64,000 bases of DNA from Allocatelliglobosispora scoriae (lineage in GTDB: Bacteria > Actinomycetota > Actinomycetes > Mycobacteriales > Micromonosporaceae): positions 682,001-746,000 of the forward strand of contig NZ_JACHMN010000002.1 in assembly GCF_014204945.1 (NCBI RefSeq). The letters run 5' to 3'. The notes beneath the pieces are model-generated. The model made no database searches and was not told where the DNA came from. It worked only from the letters and a program-made list of their open reading frames with translations. This document shows, in pieces, positions 33,013 through 43,434 of the stretch (positions are counted from its first letter, which is position 1; every line of letters starts with the position of its first letter). Position numbers and translations under genes: made by a program.

Positions 33013-34298
33013 GCGGCTCGGTCCTTGCGGTAGATCCGGTAGTGCAGGATCAGGAACGGCAGGCCGAAGACCCGGAAGGCGTGCTCCGCGCGCAGCGTGC
33101 CGCCTTCGGCGTAGACGTCGAGGCGCTCGGCGAAACCGGGGATCACCAGTGCCGTGAGCCGCCGGGACTTCTCGTCCACGTAGGTCAGATAGTGTCCCGG
33201 CTGGTCGAGGTCGCTCTCGCTGGTGAGGATCAGGCCGCCACCGGGACGGGGCTGCGGCGTGAGCGTCGCGGTGAAGCTCGACTGCGGCAGCGGGAAGCCG
33301 ACGCTGACATAGCCCCGCCCGTCGCGGCGGTAGGTGGTGTAGATCCCGACGTAGATCGGCTCGTCGGTGTCGGCGAAGGACCGGATCCAGCCCCGGACGC
33401 CGACCGCACCGGCGGCGTCGCTGATCGTGTCGATGCGGCTGCGGATGCCGCGCTGCGCCTCGCGCTGGTTCATCGGCACGCTCGCCTGGCCGAGGCGCCG
33501 GGCGACGAGGTTGCGGTAGAGCAGGTAGCCGGGACGGACCCAGGTCCGCCACTCGGGCACGATGTCGAGTTTGAAACGGGTCGTGTGCTCGTAGAACTCG
33601 CGGACCAGCGGGTCCACGGTGCCGGGATCGAGCTCCGGTCCGGCGAGGTCGTCGAGCGAGGCGACGATCCCCACATCGGGCGCGTCATGCCGGTAGCGCC
33701 CGCCGAGCGACTCGGCCAACTCCTTCACATAGCCCGTGCCGACATAGGAGCCGCTCGCCGCGAGCGGCACGACGAAGGGCAGGTCGTCGGCGTCGACCTC
33801 CTCGGCGAGCAGGCGCACCTGCGGCGACCGGAACACCAGCGCCGCGACGCTCCGCCCGACGACCACCGTGGTGCAGGCGACGATCGCCGCCGGGATGCCC
33901 GACCAGACCGCGCCGAGCGTCCAGCCGACCGCCGCGCCGAGCACCGGCCCGAGGATCACCTTCTGCGGGCGGATGCCGAGCAGCCCGACGACCGTGCCGA
34001 AGACGAGGCCGACGACGACCGGCGACGCGCCCGTGAGCCCGAGCAGCCAGCCGGCCGGGGCGGCGAGGGTGCCGCTCATGACGATGCGCGACCACAGCGC
34101 CGGGATCTCCCCGGGGCGCTGCCGCGCCCGGGCGAGCACCGTCGCGGCGGTGACGACGGCGGCGCCGCAGACCGCACCGACCACGACGGCGAGCGCGCCC
34201 CAACGGCCGGCCAGCGCGGCACCGGCGACCGCGCCGCAGATCAGGGGCAGGCCGAGCGAGTCTCGGCGGGGCTGGCGCGGGGTTGGCTCGGCGGTCAC
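33009..34298 (-). CDS. Membrane protein with a large C-terminal cytosolic domain, unknown
   Basis: A 429-residue protein. Residues 12-165 hold about five hydrophobic segments ([60 protein letters not shown]). The C-terminal 250 residues are soluble, with an ester- or lipid-handling look but no motif I can name ([47 protein letters not shown]). The start is GTG 34298. It lies downstream, on the same strand, of the SulP-carbonic anhydrase gene but is separated from it by a terminator. Confidence 0.72.
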   Translation of the reverse strand: MTAEPTPRQPRRDSLGLPLICGAVAGAALAGRWGALAVVVGAVCGAAVVTAATVLARARQRPGEIPALWSRIVMSGTLAAPAGWLLGLTGASPVVVGLVFGTVVGLLGIRPQKVILGPVLGAAVGWTLGAVWSGIPAAIVACTTVVVGRSVAALVFRSPQVRLLAEEVDADDLPFVVPLAASGSYVGTGYVKELAESLGGRYRHDAPDVGIVASLDDLAGPELDPGTVDPLVREFYEHTTRFKLDIVPEWRTWVRPGYLLYRNLVARRLGQASVPMNQREAQRGIRSRIDTISDAAGAVGVRGWIRSFADTDEPIYVGIYTTYRRDGRGYVSVGFPLPQSSFTATLTPQPRPGGGLILTSESDLDQPGHYLTYVDEKSRRLTALVIPGFAERLDVYAEGGTLRAEHAFRVFGLPFLILHYRIYRKDRAA

Positions 34299-34326
34299 GA
34301 GCCGAAATCTACCCGGACGGTACGAC

Positions 34327-34363
34327 GGGTGGGTGCCGCCATCGCAGCCGGCGGCACCCACCC
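34327..34363 (-). terminator. Terminator of the SulP-carbonic anhydrase gene
   Basis: Perfect 14-base arms GGGTGGGTGCCGCC (34327-34340) and GGCGGCACCCACCC (34350-34363) around a 9-base loop, 10 bases past the stop codon on the minus strand. Confidence 0.75.
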
Positions 34364-34372
34364 GCAGGTTAC

Positions 34373-36550
34373 CTAGCCGGGCCGCGGTTGGCCCGCCTCC
34401 GATGGCGTCACCGGCTGGAAAGCTCCGGTCGCCGGGTCGAGCATGTGCACCTCGCTGGTGTCGAGGTCGAAGTACATCCCGACGAGGTGCAGGCTGCCCT
34501 GTCCCTCCCTGCGCGCCACCACGGGATGCGTACGCAGGTTGTCCAGCTGCTGGATCACGTTGTGCTGCGCGGACGTCTTCGTGCACGTGGTGCCCGTGTT
34601 CGCCCGGCCCGGACGGCGGATGTGGTCCAGCCACCGGTGCAGGGTGATCGTGTGCGCACCGCCCCCGTGCGCGGCGGCGACCGCACCGCAGTGCGAGTGG
34701 CCGCAGATGGTGATCGTGGTGACCTCCAGTACTCCGAGCGCGTAGTCCAGCGCCGCCTGCATGGACGGGTCGGCTGCCGGGCGCCCGTGGCGGGCGACGA
34801 CGTTGCCGATGTTGCGCACGGTGAACAGGTCACCGGGCACGGTGGAGGTGAACAGGTTCGGCACGAGCCGGGAGTCGGCACAGGTGACGAAGAGGTGCCC
34901 GGGTTTCTGCCCGGCGTCGGCGAGGTCGGCCAGCATCGGCGCCACGTGGTCCCGGGTATGCCGGTGGAACGACTGTGCGCCACGTTTGAGCTGCTCACGC
35001 GTACCGAGGAAGGGTATTCGGCGGACGCCCCAGGGCACCGGCTGGCTGACGGACTCGGGCATCTCGCGCCCATGGATCGCGTCGTGGTACCAGCTGTGGT
35101 GGATCTCGTGGATCTCCACGGTGCCACCGGTGCGCTCATGGGCGAGCTGCCAGTCGTGCAGCGCCGACGCCGCCGCGTGATCCATGTAGAGGTTGCTCAG
35201 GTCTATCTGGACCGTCGCCTGGTCGGGAATGCGCCGCAGCGTGCGGGTGAGCGTCGGCACAGCGAGGAAGGTCAGCAGGCCGCTGACCGTGACCTGCTCC
35301 TGCTCGGCGTGCGATTCGACCGTGATGCGGATGCGGGTGACCCGCCACAGGGCGAGCAGGATGGCCCCGGCGATGCCGATGGCGACCCCCTCCAGGAGCC
35401 CGAGCACGACGACCCCCGCGGCCGTCGCGACGTAGATGGCCGTCTCGCGATGCTTGCGGACCTGCCGGGCGTGCGCGATGTCGATCATGCGGATGCCGGT
35501 GTAGACGAGCAGCGCCGCCAGCGCCGGCAGCGGGATCAGCTCCATCACCGGGCTCGCCACGCTGACCAGCACCAGGATCCAGCAGCCGTGGAAGATCGTC
35601 GACCAGTGCGTACGCGCACCGGCGGCGACGTTCGTCGTCGACCGCACGATCACCCCGGCGACCGGCAGGCCGCCGGCGAGGCCGGAGACGATGTTGGCCG
35701 TGCCCTGCCCGACGAGCTCCCGGTGCAGGTTGGCCCGGGGACCGGAGTGCGACCGGTCGACGGCGACCGCGCACATCAGCGTCTCCACGCTGGCGATCAG
35801 CGCGATGCTGAGCGCCGCGAGCCCGGCACCGATCACGTCTCCGGGCAGCTCCGGCAGGCCGAAGGAGAACAGCGAGCCGGACAGGCTCACGTAGCGCACG
35901 TCCCAGTCCACTGCGACCGTGACGAGGGTCGCCAGGCACACCGCGACGAGCGGCGCGGGCAGGACGGTCCCCACCCTGGGCACCCGGCGCCAGAAGCACA
36001 GCACGGCGAGAGTGAGCACCCCGACGTAGAAGGCGTGGCTGTGGTGCTCCAGCACCTTCGCGGGCAGCTCGCGGATGTTGTCGAGCGCCGAGGCCTGCGG
36101 CGCGCCGCCGAGCAGGACGTGCAGCTGGGCGAGCACGATCACGACGCCGACACCGGCGAGCATGCCGTGCACGACGGCGGGCGAGACCATCATCGCCACC
36201 GGTGCCACTCGAGCGATGCCGAGCACCACCTGCATGACACCGGCGACGGCGACGATCACGCAGGTCGCCCGCCAGCCGAAGGTGGCGATGGTCGTCGCGA
36301 CGATCACGGTCAGCCCGGCGGCGGGGCCGCTGACTTGGACGGCCGACCCGCCGAGCGCACCGGCGACGATCCCGCCGACGACGGCGGCGATCAGGCCGGC
36401 GGCCGGCGGCGCGCCCGAGGCGAGCGCGATGCCGAGCGAGAGCGGCACCGCGACGAGGACGACGACGAGCGAGGCCGGCAGGTCGGACCGCCACACGGGG
36501 CCCGGACGGGGGTTCATGGCGGCTCGGAGCCGCTTCAGGTTTGCGTACAC
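34373..36550 (-). CDS. SulP transporter fused to beta-carbonic anhydrase
   Basis: A 725-residue fusion. Residues 20-400 are a SulP-type transporter with about ten membrane segments ([56 protein letters not shown]). A short STAS-like region follows. Residues about 535-700 are a beta-carbonic anhydrase with the zinc and active-site set CADSR (Cys557, Asp559, Arg561) and CGHSHCG (His618, Cys621). The natural reading is a bicarbonate (or sulfate) carrier physically coupled to CO2/bicarbonate interconversion at the inner membrane face. Such fusions are known in actinobacteria and proteobacteria. The start is GTG 36550; ATG 36517 is possible. Confidence 0.9.
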   Translation of the reverse strand: MYANLKRLRAAMNPRPGPVWRSDLPASLVVVLVAVPLSLGIALASGAPPAAGLIAAVVGGIVAGALGGSAVQVSGPAAGLTVIVATTIATFGWRATCVIVAVAGVMQVVLGIARVAPVAMMVSPAVVHGMLAGVGVVIVLAQLHVLLGGAPQASALDNIRELPAKVLEHHSHAFYVGVLTLAVLCFWRRVPRVGTVLPAPLVAVCLATLVTVAVDWDVRYVSLSGSLFSFGLPELPGDVIGAGLAALSIALIASVETLMCAVAVDRSHSGPRANLHRELVGQGTANIVSGLAGGLPVAGVIVRSTTNVAAGARTHWSTIFHGCWILVLVSVASPVMELIPLPALAALLVYTGIRMIDIAHARQVRKHRETAIYVATAAGVVVLGLLEGVAIGIAGAILLALWRVTRIRITVESHAEQEQVTVSGLLTFLAVPTLTRTLRRIPDQATVQIDLSNLYMDHAAASALHDWQLAHERTGGTVEIHEIHHSWYHDAIHGREMPESVSQPVPWGVRRIPFLGTREQLKRGAQSFHRHTRDHVAPMLADLADAGQKPGHLFVTCADSRLVPNLFTSTVPGDLFTVRNIGNVVARHGRPAADPSMQAALDYALGVLEVTTITICGHSHCGAVAAAHGGGAHTITLHRWLDHIRRPGRANTGTTCTKTSAQHNVIQQLDNLRTHPVVARREGQGSLHLVGMYFDLDTSEVHMLDPATGAFQPVTPSEAGQPRPG

Positions 36551-36608
36551 CCCTGTTCTAACGATCTCTCCCTGGAAAATCGCTGGCAGAGATCGCGCAG
36601 TTGAAGTC

Positions 36609-37871
36609 TCACGTTTGGACGGCCGGGATCTGCAGGTCGCCCAGCGGCTTCGCCCGCTCGATCCGGTGGTAGAGCAGGACCGCGCCGACCATCACGACGG
36701 GGATCGTGACCAGCCGCAGCGGCGTGAACGGGACGGCGAGGATCAGGATCGAGGTGATGCCGTAACCGGTGACGAAGGACCGGTTGCGCCAGGCGTAGCG
36801 CAGGTGGTCGCGGAACCGGCGGACGCCCCGGTGGTGCAGCGGGATCGCGAGCACGACCAGCCCGAGCAGGAAGCCGTTGAGCAGCAGCACCAGCGCCGGT
36901 GCGATCGCCACGTTGATCGCCGGGATCAGCACGAACGGCAGCGCCAGCAGCCAGCCGAAGGTGGCGAGCAGGGTGACCCGGGATCGTCTGCAGCAGGGTG
37001 AAGCCGGTCGCCCGAAGCCAGCCCGGCCGGTGCTCCGGCACGTGGCCGAGCCGCCGGTCCAGCCGCCGCACCAGCAGCAGGTAGAACGGCGCGCCGAGCA
37101 CGATCGAGGCGGGCAGCGAGATGAATCCGATCACCACGTCGGCGACCCGGTGCATCCCGAACTCCAGCCCGAAGTGCAGTCCGCTGTGGATGAAGCCCGG
37201 CCAGCCCGAGGTGAACCCGACGATCCACTCGGTGATCAGGTCGGTGATCGCCATCGCGCCGGCCTCCACGCCCGCGAGCAGCAGCGCGACGAGGACCGCG
37301 GGGATCGCCACGATCACCCACAGGACCGGGCTGCGCAGGAACCGGAACGCGGCGAGGAAGAAGTAGCCGATGCCGGTCATGAAGGCGACGAACCCGTGCA
37401 GCGTGCTCTTCGCGGCCCGGGTCGCCTGCCGGGCGGCGCCCTGCGCCACGCTCAGCGTCGCGTCCCCGGCGCCTCGGACCACCGTCGCCGATCGCGCCGC
37501 CGTCGCCCGGGCCGCAGCCGACGACTGCTCAGCCGCCGACCGGCCCAGCACCGTGGCCTGCTCGGAGGCGACGCGGGCCACCACGCTCGCCTGCTCGGCC
37601 GCGACCTTCGCCGTCTCGGCCGTGCGGCTCGCCGCCGACCGGGCCGCCCTCGCCGCCGTCTCTGCGAGCCGCTGCGCCTCGGGCGAGAGCTCCACCCGCT
37701 CGGCGACGCCGTCGCGCAACCGCACCGCGGCCGAGGTCACCCGGCGCAGCCGGGAGGGCGTGGCCGGGAGGGCGTGGCCTGGTCGGGCACAAGTTCCATC
37801 GACGGGTACGCCGCATCAGGCACCTGCGGCGGCGACGGTTCCTCGATCTCCTCGGTGGTCACGCCTGCCAT
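36609..37871 (-). pseudogene. EI24/CysZ-like membrane protein gene with two frameshifts
   Basis: Three frames must be joined to give one protein. It starts at 37871 (MAGVTTEEIEEPSPPQVPDA) and runs to a perfect 14-base tandem duplication of CGGGAGGGCGTGGC (37751-37778), which shifts frame. It continues in a second frame through an Ala-rich coiled region and the EI24 membrane domain (GFVAFMTGIGYFFLAAFRFL). Near 36977-36982 (CCCGGG) one extra base breaks the frame again. The third frame carries the rest (TLLATFGWLLALPFVLIPAIN to the stop at 36609). EI24/CysZ proteins are membrane proteins linked to sulfate uptake. Either the gene is decaying or these are sequence errors; the middle frame alone begins at GTG 37740. 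Confidence 0.75.
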
Positions 37872-37948
37872 CCTGGACCGCCCACCGATGCCCAGACATC
37901 ACCTATTCGGACATCCACTATGCACCGGCGACGAACCTCGCAAGCCGG

Positions 37949-39466
37949 TCAGTAGGGCGAGACGAGCAGTTGGTCCACGGGCGCGAAAGAGTCGGTCAGC
38001 ACTCGGGCACGGCCGATGAACGCGTCGAGCTCCGCACCGCTGATGACGATGACCGGCTCGGGCAGCGCGGCGAGCCGTTCGGCGATGCGGGCCAGCGGCA
38101 GCGGGTCCGGCCCGGCGACGATGAGGAAGTTCGCGCCGTCGTCCCCGGCGAGCGCCCGGGGCGGTGCGATCAGGGCGACGTGCGGGAAGACCGCGGCGAC
38201 GGTCGCCGTCTCGGCCCGGATGAAGCGCAGCGGCGGGTAGTCGATGACGTTCTGGACGTAGATCCCGCCCGGCCGGACCACCCGGCGGACCTCGGCGGCC
38301 ATCTCCCTGGTGGCGAGGTGCCACGGCACGGCGAGGTCGCCGAACGCGTCACCGACGACGAGGTCGGCCGAGGCGTCGGCCCGGTCGGCGATGAGCATCC
38401 GGGCGTCGCCGACGACCGGTCGCAGCCCGGGCCCGGGGCGCAGACCGAGCGACCTCTCGGCGAGCTCGACGAGGCGGCCGTCGATCTCGAACACGACGCT
38501 GTCGCTGCCCGGCCGGGTCGCGGCGAGGTAGGCGGGCACGGTGAACCCGCCGCCGCCCAGGTGCAGCGCGTCGATCGCCTCCCCCGGCGGCGCGGCCAGG
38601 TCGGCGACCGCGCCGATCCACTGGGTGTAGGCGAACTCCAGGTGCCGGGGATCGTCGAGGTCCACGTAGGAGTGCTGGGCGGAGTTCAGGTAGAGCACCC
38701 GCCCGCCGGCCCGCTCCGGATCGACCTCGACCGCGGCGCAGCTGTAGGCGGTCTCCACATCGCACGGGGTCGGCGCGACGGCGGAGAGCCCGGCGCCGGC
38801 GATGCCGATCACGGCGAGCGTCGCCTTGGCCCGCTGCGACAGGGGCAGGCCGGGCCGGGCCCGATCGCGGTGCAGGTAGCTTCCGACGGCGAGCCCGACC
38901 ACGCCGAGCGACACCGCCAGACTCACCATGATCACGTTGCTCGGCAGGGCCGCGACCAGCACGAATCCGGTGACGAGGGTGGCGGTGACCGCGCCGAGCG
39001 TACCGATGCTGGACAGGCGGCCGACCACCTGGCCGGTGCGGTTCAGGTCGGCGAGCTGGAGCTTGACGACGATCGGCGGCACCGCGGAGAGCAGCAGCGC
39101 GGGGATGAAGACCGTGATCGCGGTGACGAGCAGGATCGCCGGTACCGCACCGCCGCGCAACGCCTCCCCGGCGTAGCGCACCAGCGGCAGCGTGAGACCG
39201 GTGGCGATGCCCGCGAGGACCAGCGCCGGCGCGATCAGCGTGCGGGGATCGCGCTGGTCGGCGAACCAGCCGCCGAGCCACGCGCCGTAGGCGATCGCGC
39301 CCAGCGACACCGCGATCACCGAGCTGGTGACCTGGAGCGAGACGCCGACATAGGGTCCGACCATGCGCAACGCGACGGTCTCCAGCACGAGCACCGCCCC
39401 GCTGGCGAAGAAGACGAGGAAGGCGGCGAGCCTGCCGGGCAGCGGGCGGCGTGATGAGTCGCTCAT
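37949..39466 (-). CDS. Fused membrane/spermidine-synthase-like protein
   Basis: A 505-residue protein. Residues 10-215 contain about six membrane segments with an MFS-like arrangement (LAAFLVFFASGAVLVLETVALRMVGPYVG). Residues 230-500 are a spermidine-synthase-type Rossmann domain (YLNSAQHSYVDLDDP, LHLGGGGFTVPAYL, VVFEIDGRLVELAERSLGL, VVGDARMLIADR, DLVVGDAFGDLAVPWHL). The GGGGF loop and the acidic residue after VFEIDG are in the right place for SAM or dcSAM binding. Such fusions are common in actinobacteria and of unsettled substrate. ATG 39466 is chosen because the hydrophobic part begins directly after it. Confidence 0.85.
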   Translation of the reverse strand: MSDSSRRPLPGRLAAFLVFFASGAVLVLETVALRMVGPYVGVSLQVTSSVIAVSLGAIAYGAWLGGWFADQRDPRTLIAPALVLAGIATGLTLPLVRYAGEALRGGAVPAILLVTAITVFIPALLLSAVPPIVVKLQLADLNRTGQVVGRLSSIGTLGAVTATLVTGFVLVAALPSNVIMVSLAVSLGVVGLAVGSYLHRDRARPGLPLSQRAKATLAVIGIAGAGLSAVAPTPCDVETAYSCAAVEVDPERAGGRVLYLNSAQHSYVDLDDPRHLEFAYTQWIGAVADLAAPPGEAIDALHLGGGGFTVPAYLAATRPGSDSVVFEIDGRLVELAERSLGLRPGPGLRPVVGDARMLIADRADASADLVVGDAFGDLAVPWHLATREMAAEVRRVVRPGGIYVQNVIDYPPLRFIRAETATVAAVFPHVALIAPPRALAGDDGANFLIVAGPDPLPLARIAERLAALPEPVIVISGAELDAFIGRARVLTDSFAPVDQLLVSPY

Positions 39467-39498
39467 CGCCGCGATGCTACGCGGAAGCCCGCCGCGCC

Positions 39499-39527
39499 GA
39501 TGGCGGCCGACCCGGTCAGCCGCCATC
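39499..39527 (-). terminator. Stem-loop after the small exported-protein gene
   Basis: GATGGCGGC (39499-39507) and GCCGCCATC (39519-39527) form 9-base arms around 11 bases, just past the stop of the minus-strand gene ending at 39551. Confidence 0.55.
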
Positions 39528-39550
39528 ATGTCGTGCCGAGGTTTACACGA

Positions 39551-39943
39551 TCAGCACTGGTCGGAGTTCGACGTGCCACTCTCGATGGTGTAGAGCGAGG
39601 AGATCCAGCCCTGCTGGGAGGTGCCGCTGCGCCGACCGAACCACCAGACGTTGGAGCCCTGCTGCCCGTTGCTCACGTAGGAGCCGTAGGTGTAGCACCA
39701 GAGGTAGAGGTAGTAGCCGCTGCTCTGGTTCCAGGTGCCCAGCGAGGTGCAGGTGTTGTGGTCCGGGCCCGTCCGGTAGTTGATGCCGGTGCCGATGAGC
39801 GAGGCCGTGCCGCTGCTCTTGTTGGAGTAGGCGGTCTCACCGGTGCAGTTGCGCAGGGCCGCGTGGGCCGGTGCGGCGGTCACGGTGACGGTGCCTGCGG
39901 CGATGGCCGCGGCGGTGGCCAATAAAGCGAGATATTTACGCAT
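39551..39943 (-). CDS. Small exported protein, SH3-like
   Basis: A 130-residue protein with a signal peptide (KYLALLATAAAIAAGTVTVTAAPAHA). The mature part has four cysteines and a pattern NYRTGPDHNTCTSLGT, YYLYLWCYTYG, NVWWFGRRSGTSQQGWISSLY. The last block resembles the end of bacterial SH3 domains (W..V......GWV...Y). Bacterial SH3 domains often bind cell wall; the role here is not known. The ATG at 39943 begins the signal peptide. Confidence 0.75.
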   Translation of the reverse strand: MRKYLALLATAAAIAAGTVTVTAAPAHAALRNCTGETAYSNKSSGTASLIGTGINYRTGPDHNTCTSLGTWNQSSGYYLYLWCYTYGSYVSNGQQGSNVWWFGRRSGTSQQGWISSLYTIESGTSNSDQC

Positions 39944-40042
39944 GTGGGCAGTCAATCACCGGGCCGCCGCGACCAGCGTCCATCTCACGGTGGAACCTTC
40001 ACATATGGGTAAACCTGCGGCGTAGCCGTAACGGTGCCATGG

Positions 40043-40082
40043 GGTCCGGCGCCGTCAGCTCGTAGGCTGACGACGCCGGACC
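40043..40082 (-). terminator. Terminator of the first GH92 gene
   Basis: A 17-base stem with one mismatch (GGTCCGGCGCCGTCAGC at 40043-40059 against 40066-40082) and a 6-base loop, 24 bases after the stop codon. Confidence 0.7.
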
Positions 40083-40105
40083 TCAACGCCCCTTCACAGG
40101 CGGTC

Positions 40106-43100
40106 TCAGCCGAAGACCCGCAGCTCGTAGATACGAGCCGCCGCATCGGTCGTCTGGGTCGGCGTGTTGATCGTCAGCCGCACGTAGCGGCCGGAGACGG
40201 CGACGGTGTGGCTGGTGTTGGCCGCGGTGTTGGCGGTGACGCTCGCCGCCGGCGACCAGGTGGTCCCGTCGTTGGAGACCTCGATGGTGTAGGCCCTGGT
40301 GTTGTAGGCGGCCTGCTCACCGCCCGCTTCCGCGTGCGCGACCTCGAAGCGGACGATGTTGCGCGTCGAGCCGAGGTCGACCCGCAGCCAGGCACCGGCG
40401 GCACCGGAGCAGAACTTGTCCGAGTTGCCGCCGCTGACGCTGCCGTTGACCGCCTTCTCCGGCCCCTCCGTCGTGCCGCAGGGGGCGCTGCTGGTGGTGG
40501 GCTGGTTGAGGGCGAGGTTGGACGGTGCCGTGCCGGATCCGTAGACCTCGAACTCGTAGATGCGGGTGGCGGTGTCGGTGGTCTGGGTGGCGGTGGTGGT
40601 GTTGAGGCGGACGTACCGGGCACCCGTCGTGGCGATGCTGTGCGCCGTGGCGCCGACCTCGTTGTTCGTCACGGTCACCGGGGTGGTCCAGGTGCTCCCG
40701 TCGGTGGAGAGCTGGATGTTGAAGGCCCTGGTGTTGAAGGTCGCGCCCTCGTTGCCCGACCCGGCGTGCTTCACCACGAAGCGGTTGACCTGCTGCGTGG
40801 AGCCGAGGTCCACCTGCAGCCAGCCCGGTGCGGCGAGCGAGCAGAACTTGTCGGGGTTGCCGCCGGCGACGCTGCCGTTGACCGCCTTCGCCGGGCCCTC
40901 GTCGGCGGCGCACGCCGCCGAGCCGGTGGCCGGCTTGTTCAGCGCCAGGTTGACCGGTGCCGCGGGCGGGGTGGTGTGGTTGGACGACGGCGGGGTGTCG
41001 CCCGCACCGGTCCCCCAGGACCCGGCGGTGCCGGTCACGGTGTAGTTCAGGGTGGCGCCCTTGGCGATCTCCGCCTGCGACAGCCAGGTCTTGGTGAACC
41101 CGGTGCCGTTCAGCGTCGCGGTGCCGATGTAGCGGTTGGCGTCGCTCACTCCCGGCGCGGCGATGTTGAGCGTGCCGCCCTGCTGGGTGCCGTAGGCGCC
41201 GATCGTGACCTTCGCGGTCGGGAACTGCGGTGTGGTGACGCCGTAGAAGTTGGCGCCGTTCATCAGCGGGTAGAGGCCCAGCGACGAGAAGACGTACCAG
41301 GCCGACATCGTCCCGAGGTCGTCGTTGCCCGTGACGCCGTTGGGCCCGTTGGTGAACAGGGTGTACGCCGCCCGCAGCACCGTCGCCGTCTTGGCGGGCT
41401 GCCCGGTCCACAGGTACGTGTAGGGCGCCAGCAGGTCCGGCTCGTTGTTCGGGTTGTAGGTGGTGAAGCTGTAGTAGTCGTATGCGCCGTTGACCCACTT
41501 GTCCCGGGCGGTGCCCGACGGGTTGGTCAGCAGGTCGCTGTAGGCGAAGAACTGGTCCAGCCGGGTGTTCGCCGCCGCCTTGCCCCCGAGCAGGCTCACC
41601 AGCCCGTCCGGGTCCTGCGGCACGAGCCACTGGTACTGGTAGGCCCCGGCCTCGTGGAACTTGTGCCCGCCGTCGGTCGGCGCGTAGGGGGCGGCCCAGG
41701 TGCCGTTGGCGTTGCGGGGCCGGAAGAACCCGATCGACGGGTCGAAGATGTTGCGGTAGTTCTGCCCGCGCGCGTTGAGCAGGTCCGCGTCGGCGGTGTA
41801 GCCCAGCGCCCGCGCCATGATCGCCAGTGCCGAGTCGGCCGCCGCGTACTCCAGGGTCGCCGACGCCGGGTACTGGCAGTCGTTGTCGAACGACGCGGTC
41901 GGGGTGCAGGTCACCCCGGTCGGGAGGTAGCCGATCGTCGTGTAGTACGGGTTGCCGTTGCGGGCGTTGAGACCGGTGGCGGCGGGCGGCGTACCCAGCG
42001 CGTTCTTGCGCAGCGCGGTGTAGAACTGCTGCTCGTAGCCGTTGAGCAGCCCGCGGGCCCACAGGTCGACCAGGAACGGGGTGACCGGGTCGCCGGTCAT
42101 CGTGTTGGTCTCGGTGTTCATCATCGACCAGCGGGGTAGCCAGCCGAGCTCCCGGTCGACGGCGAGCAGCGACAACGCCGAGTCCCGGGCCACCTGGGGC
42201 TCCAGCAGCGCGACGAGCTGGTTCTGCGCTCGATAGGTGTCCCAGAGTGAGAAGGTCTGGTAGGGCGTGTAGCCCGACGCCGTCCGGACCACGTTGTCGA
42301 AGCCCCGGTAGGAGCCGTCCACGTCGCCGGCGAGGTTGGGGTGCAGCAGCGAGTGGTAGAGCGAGGTGTAGAAGGCGACCTGGCGGTCGGCGGTGCCGCC
42401 GTCGACCTCGGCCTTGTGCAGCTTCGCGTTCCAGGTGTCGCGGGCGGCGTTGCGGACGGTGTCGAAGTTGAACCCCGCCGCGCTCGTCTCGGACGTGAGG
42501 TTGTTGCGCGCCCCGGCGAGCCCGGTGTAGGAAAGGCCCAGCTTCACGGTGACGACGCGGTCGGTGCTGGTGTCGAATCGTACCCAGCCGCCGGTCGCGC
42601 CGGTGCCGCTCGACGTCCGGCTGCCGCCGGTGAAGGTGCCCCCGGACCAGGTGCCGAAGGAGGCGAACGCGCGGCTGAACTTCGCCGAGAAGTAGACGGT
42701 GTGCGCGGGCGAGGTGTTGCAGAAGCCGCTGGAGGTCACCGACCCTTCGACGGTGTCGCTGTTGACGATGGAGATCGACGAGGAGACGGCATTGCCGTTG
42801 TCGCCCTTGACCTCGGCGGTGTTGAACAGGATGTTCGCCTGGGTGCTGGCCGGGAAGGTGTGGCGCTGCCAACCGGTCCGCAGGGTCGCGGTCAGCTCGG
42901 TGGTGACGCCGTTGGGCATCGCGACCCGGTAGAACCCGGCGCTCGCCTGCTCCTGCGCGTGGTTGAGCGCCTGGCCGTAGGAGTTGGGGTCGCTGGAGTT
43001 GACCGCGCCGATCGTCGGCATCAGCGGGATGTCGGTGCCGGAGGCGCAGCCGACCCCGGAGAGGTGGGTCTGGGAGAAGCCCCAGATCTTCGGCCGGTCG

Positions 43101-43327
43101 TAGTTGTAGCCGGTGCCGTGACCGGTGTCGGGGCTGACCTGCACCATGCCGAAGGGCAGGGCCGCGCCCGGGAAGGTGTTGCCTTCCTTCTGGGTGCCGA
43201 TCAGAGGGTTGACCAATGTGGTCAGGTCGGCCGGGACGGCGGCCTGGGCGGGTGATCCGGGTACGCCGACGACCACCATGGACGCGGTGACGGCGAAACC
43301 CAGCACCACCCGCAATGACCTGGACAT
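40106..43327 (-). CDS. GH92 alpha-mannosidase with two F5/8 C (CBM32-like) modules
   Basis: A 1073-residue exported enzyme. A signal peptide (VVLGFAVTASMVVVGVPGSPAQA) precedes a GH92 catalytic region at about 35-760: VNPLIGTQKEGNTFPGAALPFGMVQVSPDT, THLSGVGC, FYTSLYHSLLHPNL, FSLWDTYRAQNQL, GNDDLGTMSAWYVFSSLGLYP. Two discoidin-like modules follow, each starting NLALN(K/Q)P and ending YEFEVYG or YELRVFG. GH92 enzymes are calcium-dependent exo-alpha-mannosidases (mostly alpha-1,2) acting on mannan or high-mannose glycans outside the cell. ATG 43327 is preceded by GGGAG at good spacing, so a GTG at 43339 is less likely. Confidence 0.93.
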   Translation of the reverse strand: MSRSLRVVLGFAVTASMVVVGVPGSPAQAAVPADLTTLVNPLIGTQKEGNTFPGAALPFGMVQVSPDTGHGTGYNYDRPKIWGFSQTHLSGVGCASGTDIPLMPTIGAVNSSDPNSYGQALNHAQEQASAGFYRVAMPNGVTTELTATLRTGWQRHTFPASTQANILFNTAEVKGDNGNAVSSSISIVNSDTVEGSVTSSGFCNTSPAHTVYFSAKFSRAFASFGTWSGGTFTGGSRTSSGTGATGGWVRFDTSTDRVVTVKLGLSYTGLAGARNNLTSETSAAGFNFDTVRNAARDTWNAKLHKAEVDGGTADRQVAFYTSLYHSLLHPNLAGDVDGSYRGFDNVVRTASGYTPYQTFSLWDTYRAQNQLVALLEPQVARDSALSLLAVDRELGWLPRWSMMNTETNTMTGDPVTPFLVDLWARGLLNGYEQQFYTALRKNALGTPPAATGLNARNGNPYYTTIGYLPTGVTCTPTASFDNDCQYPASATLEYAAADSALAIMARALGYTADADLLNARGQNYRNIFDPSIGFFRPRNANGTWAAPYAPTDGGHKFHEAGAYQYQWLVPQDPDGLVSLLGGKAAANTRLDQFFAYSDLLTNPSGTARDKWVNGAYDYYSFTTYNPNNEPDLLAPYTYLWTGQPAKTATVLRAAYTLFTNGPNGVTGNDDLGTMSAWYVFSSLGLYPLMNGANFYGVTTPQFPTAKVTIGAYGTQQGGTLNIAAPGVSDANRYIGTATLNGTGFTKTWLSQAEIAKGATLNYTVTGTAGSWGTGAGDTPPSSNHTTPPAAPVNLALNKPATGSAACAADEGPAKAVNGSVAGGNPDKFCSLAAPGWLQVDLGSTQQVNRFVVKHAGSGNEGATFNTRAFNIQLSTDGSTWTTPVTVTNNEVGATAHSIATTGARYVRLNTTTATQTTDTATRIYEFEVYGSGTAPSNLALNQPTTSSAPCGTTEGPEKAVNGSVSGGNSDKFCSGAAGAWLRVDLGSTRNIVRFEVAHAEAGGEQAAYNTRAYTIEVSNDGTTWSPAASVTANTAANTSHTVAVSGRYVRLTINTPTQTTDAAARIYELRVFG

Positions 43328-43359
43328 TCGTGCTCCCACGGCAACTCCTTCGCTCAGAA

Positions 43360-43371
43360 GACAACGTTGTC
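43360..43371. promoter_or_regulatory. LacI-type operator upstream of the first GH92 gene
   Basis: A perfect 12-base palindrome GACAACGTTGTC lies 33 bases before the start codon. The AACGTT core with a central CG is typical of LacI-family operators in actinobacterial sugar genes. No LacI regulator is encoded in the window. Confidence 0.6.
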
Positions 43372-43434
43372 ATGTTTCGCTGAAGTTTCGAGTCCATCGA
43401 TGCACTTGTCAAGTCCAGTCCCGCGGTAGCCCCT

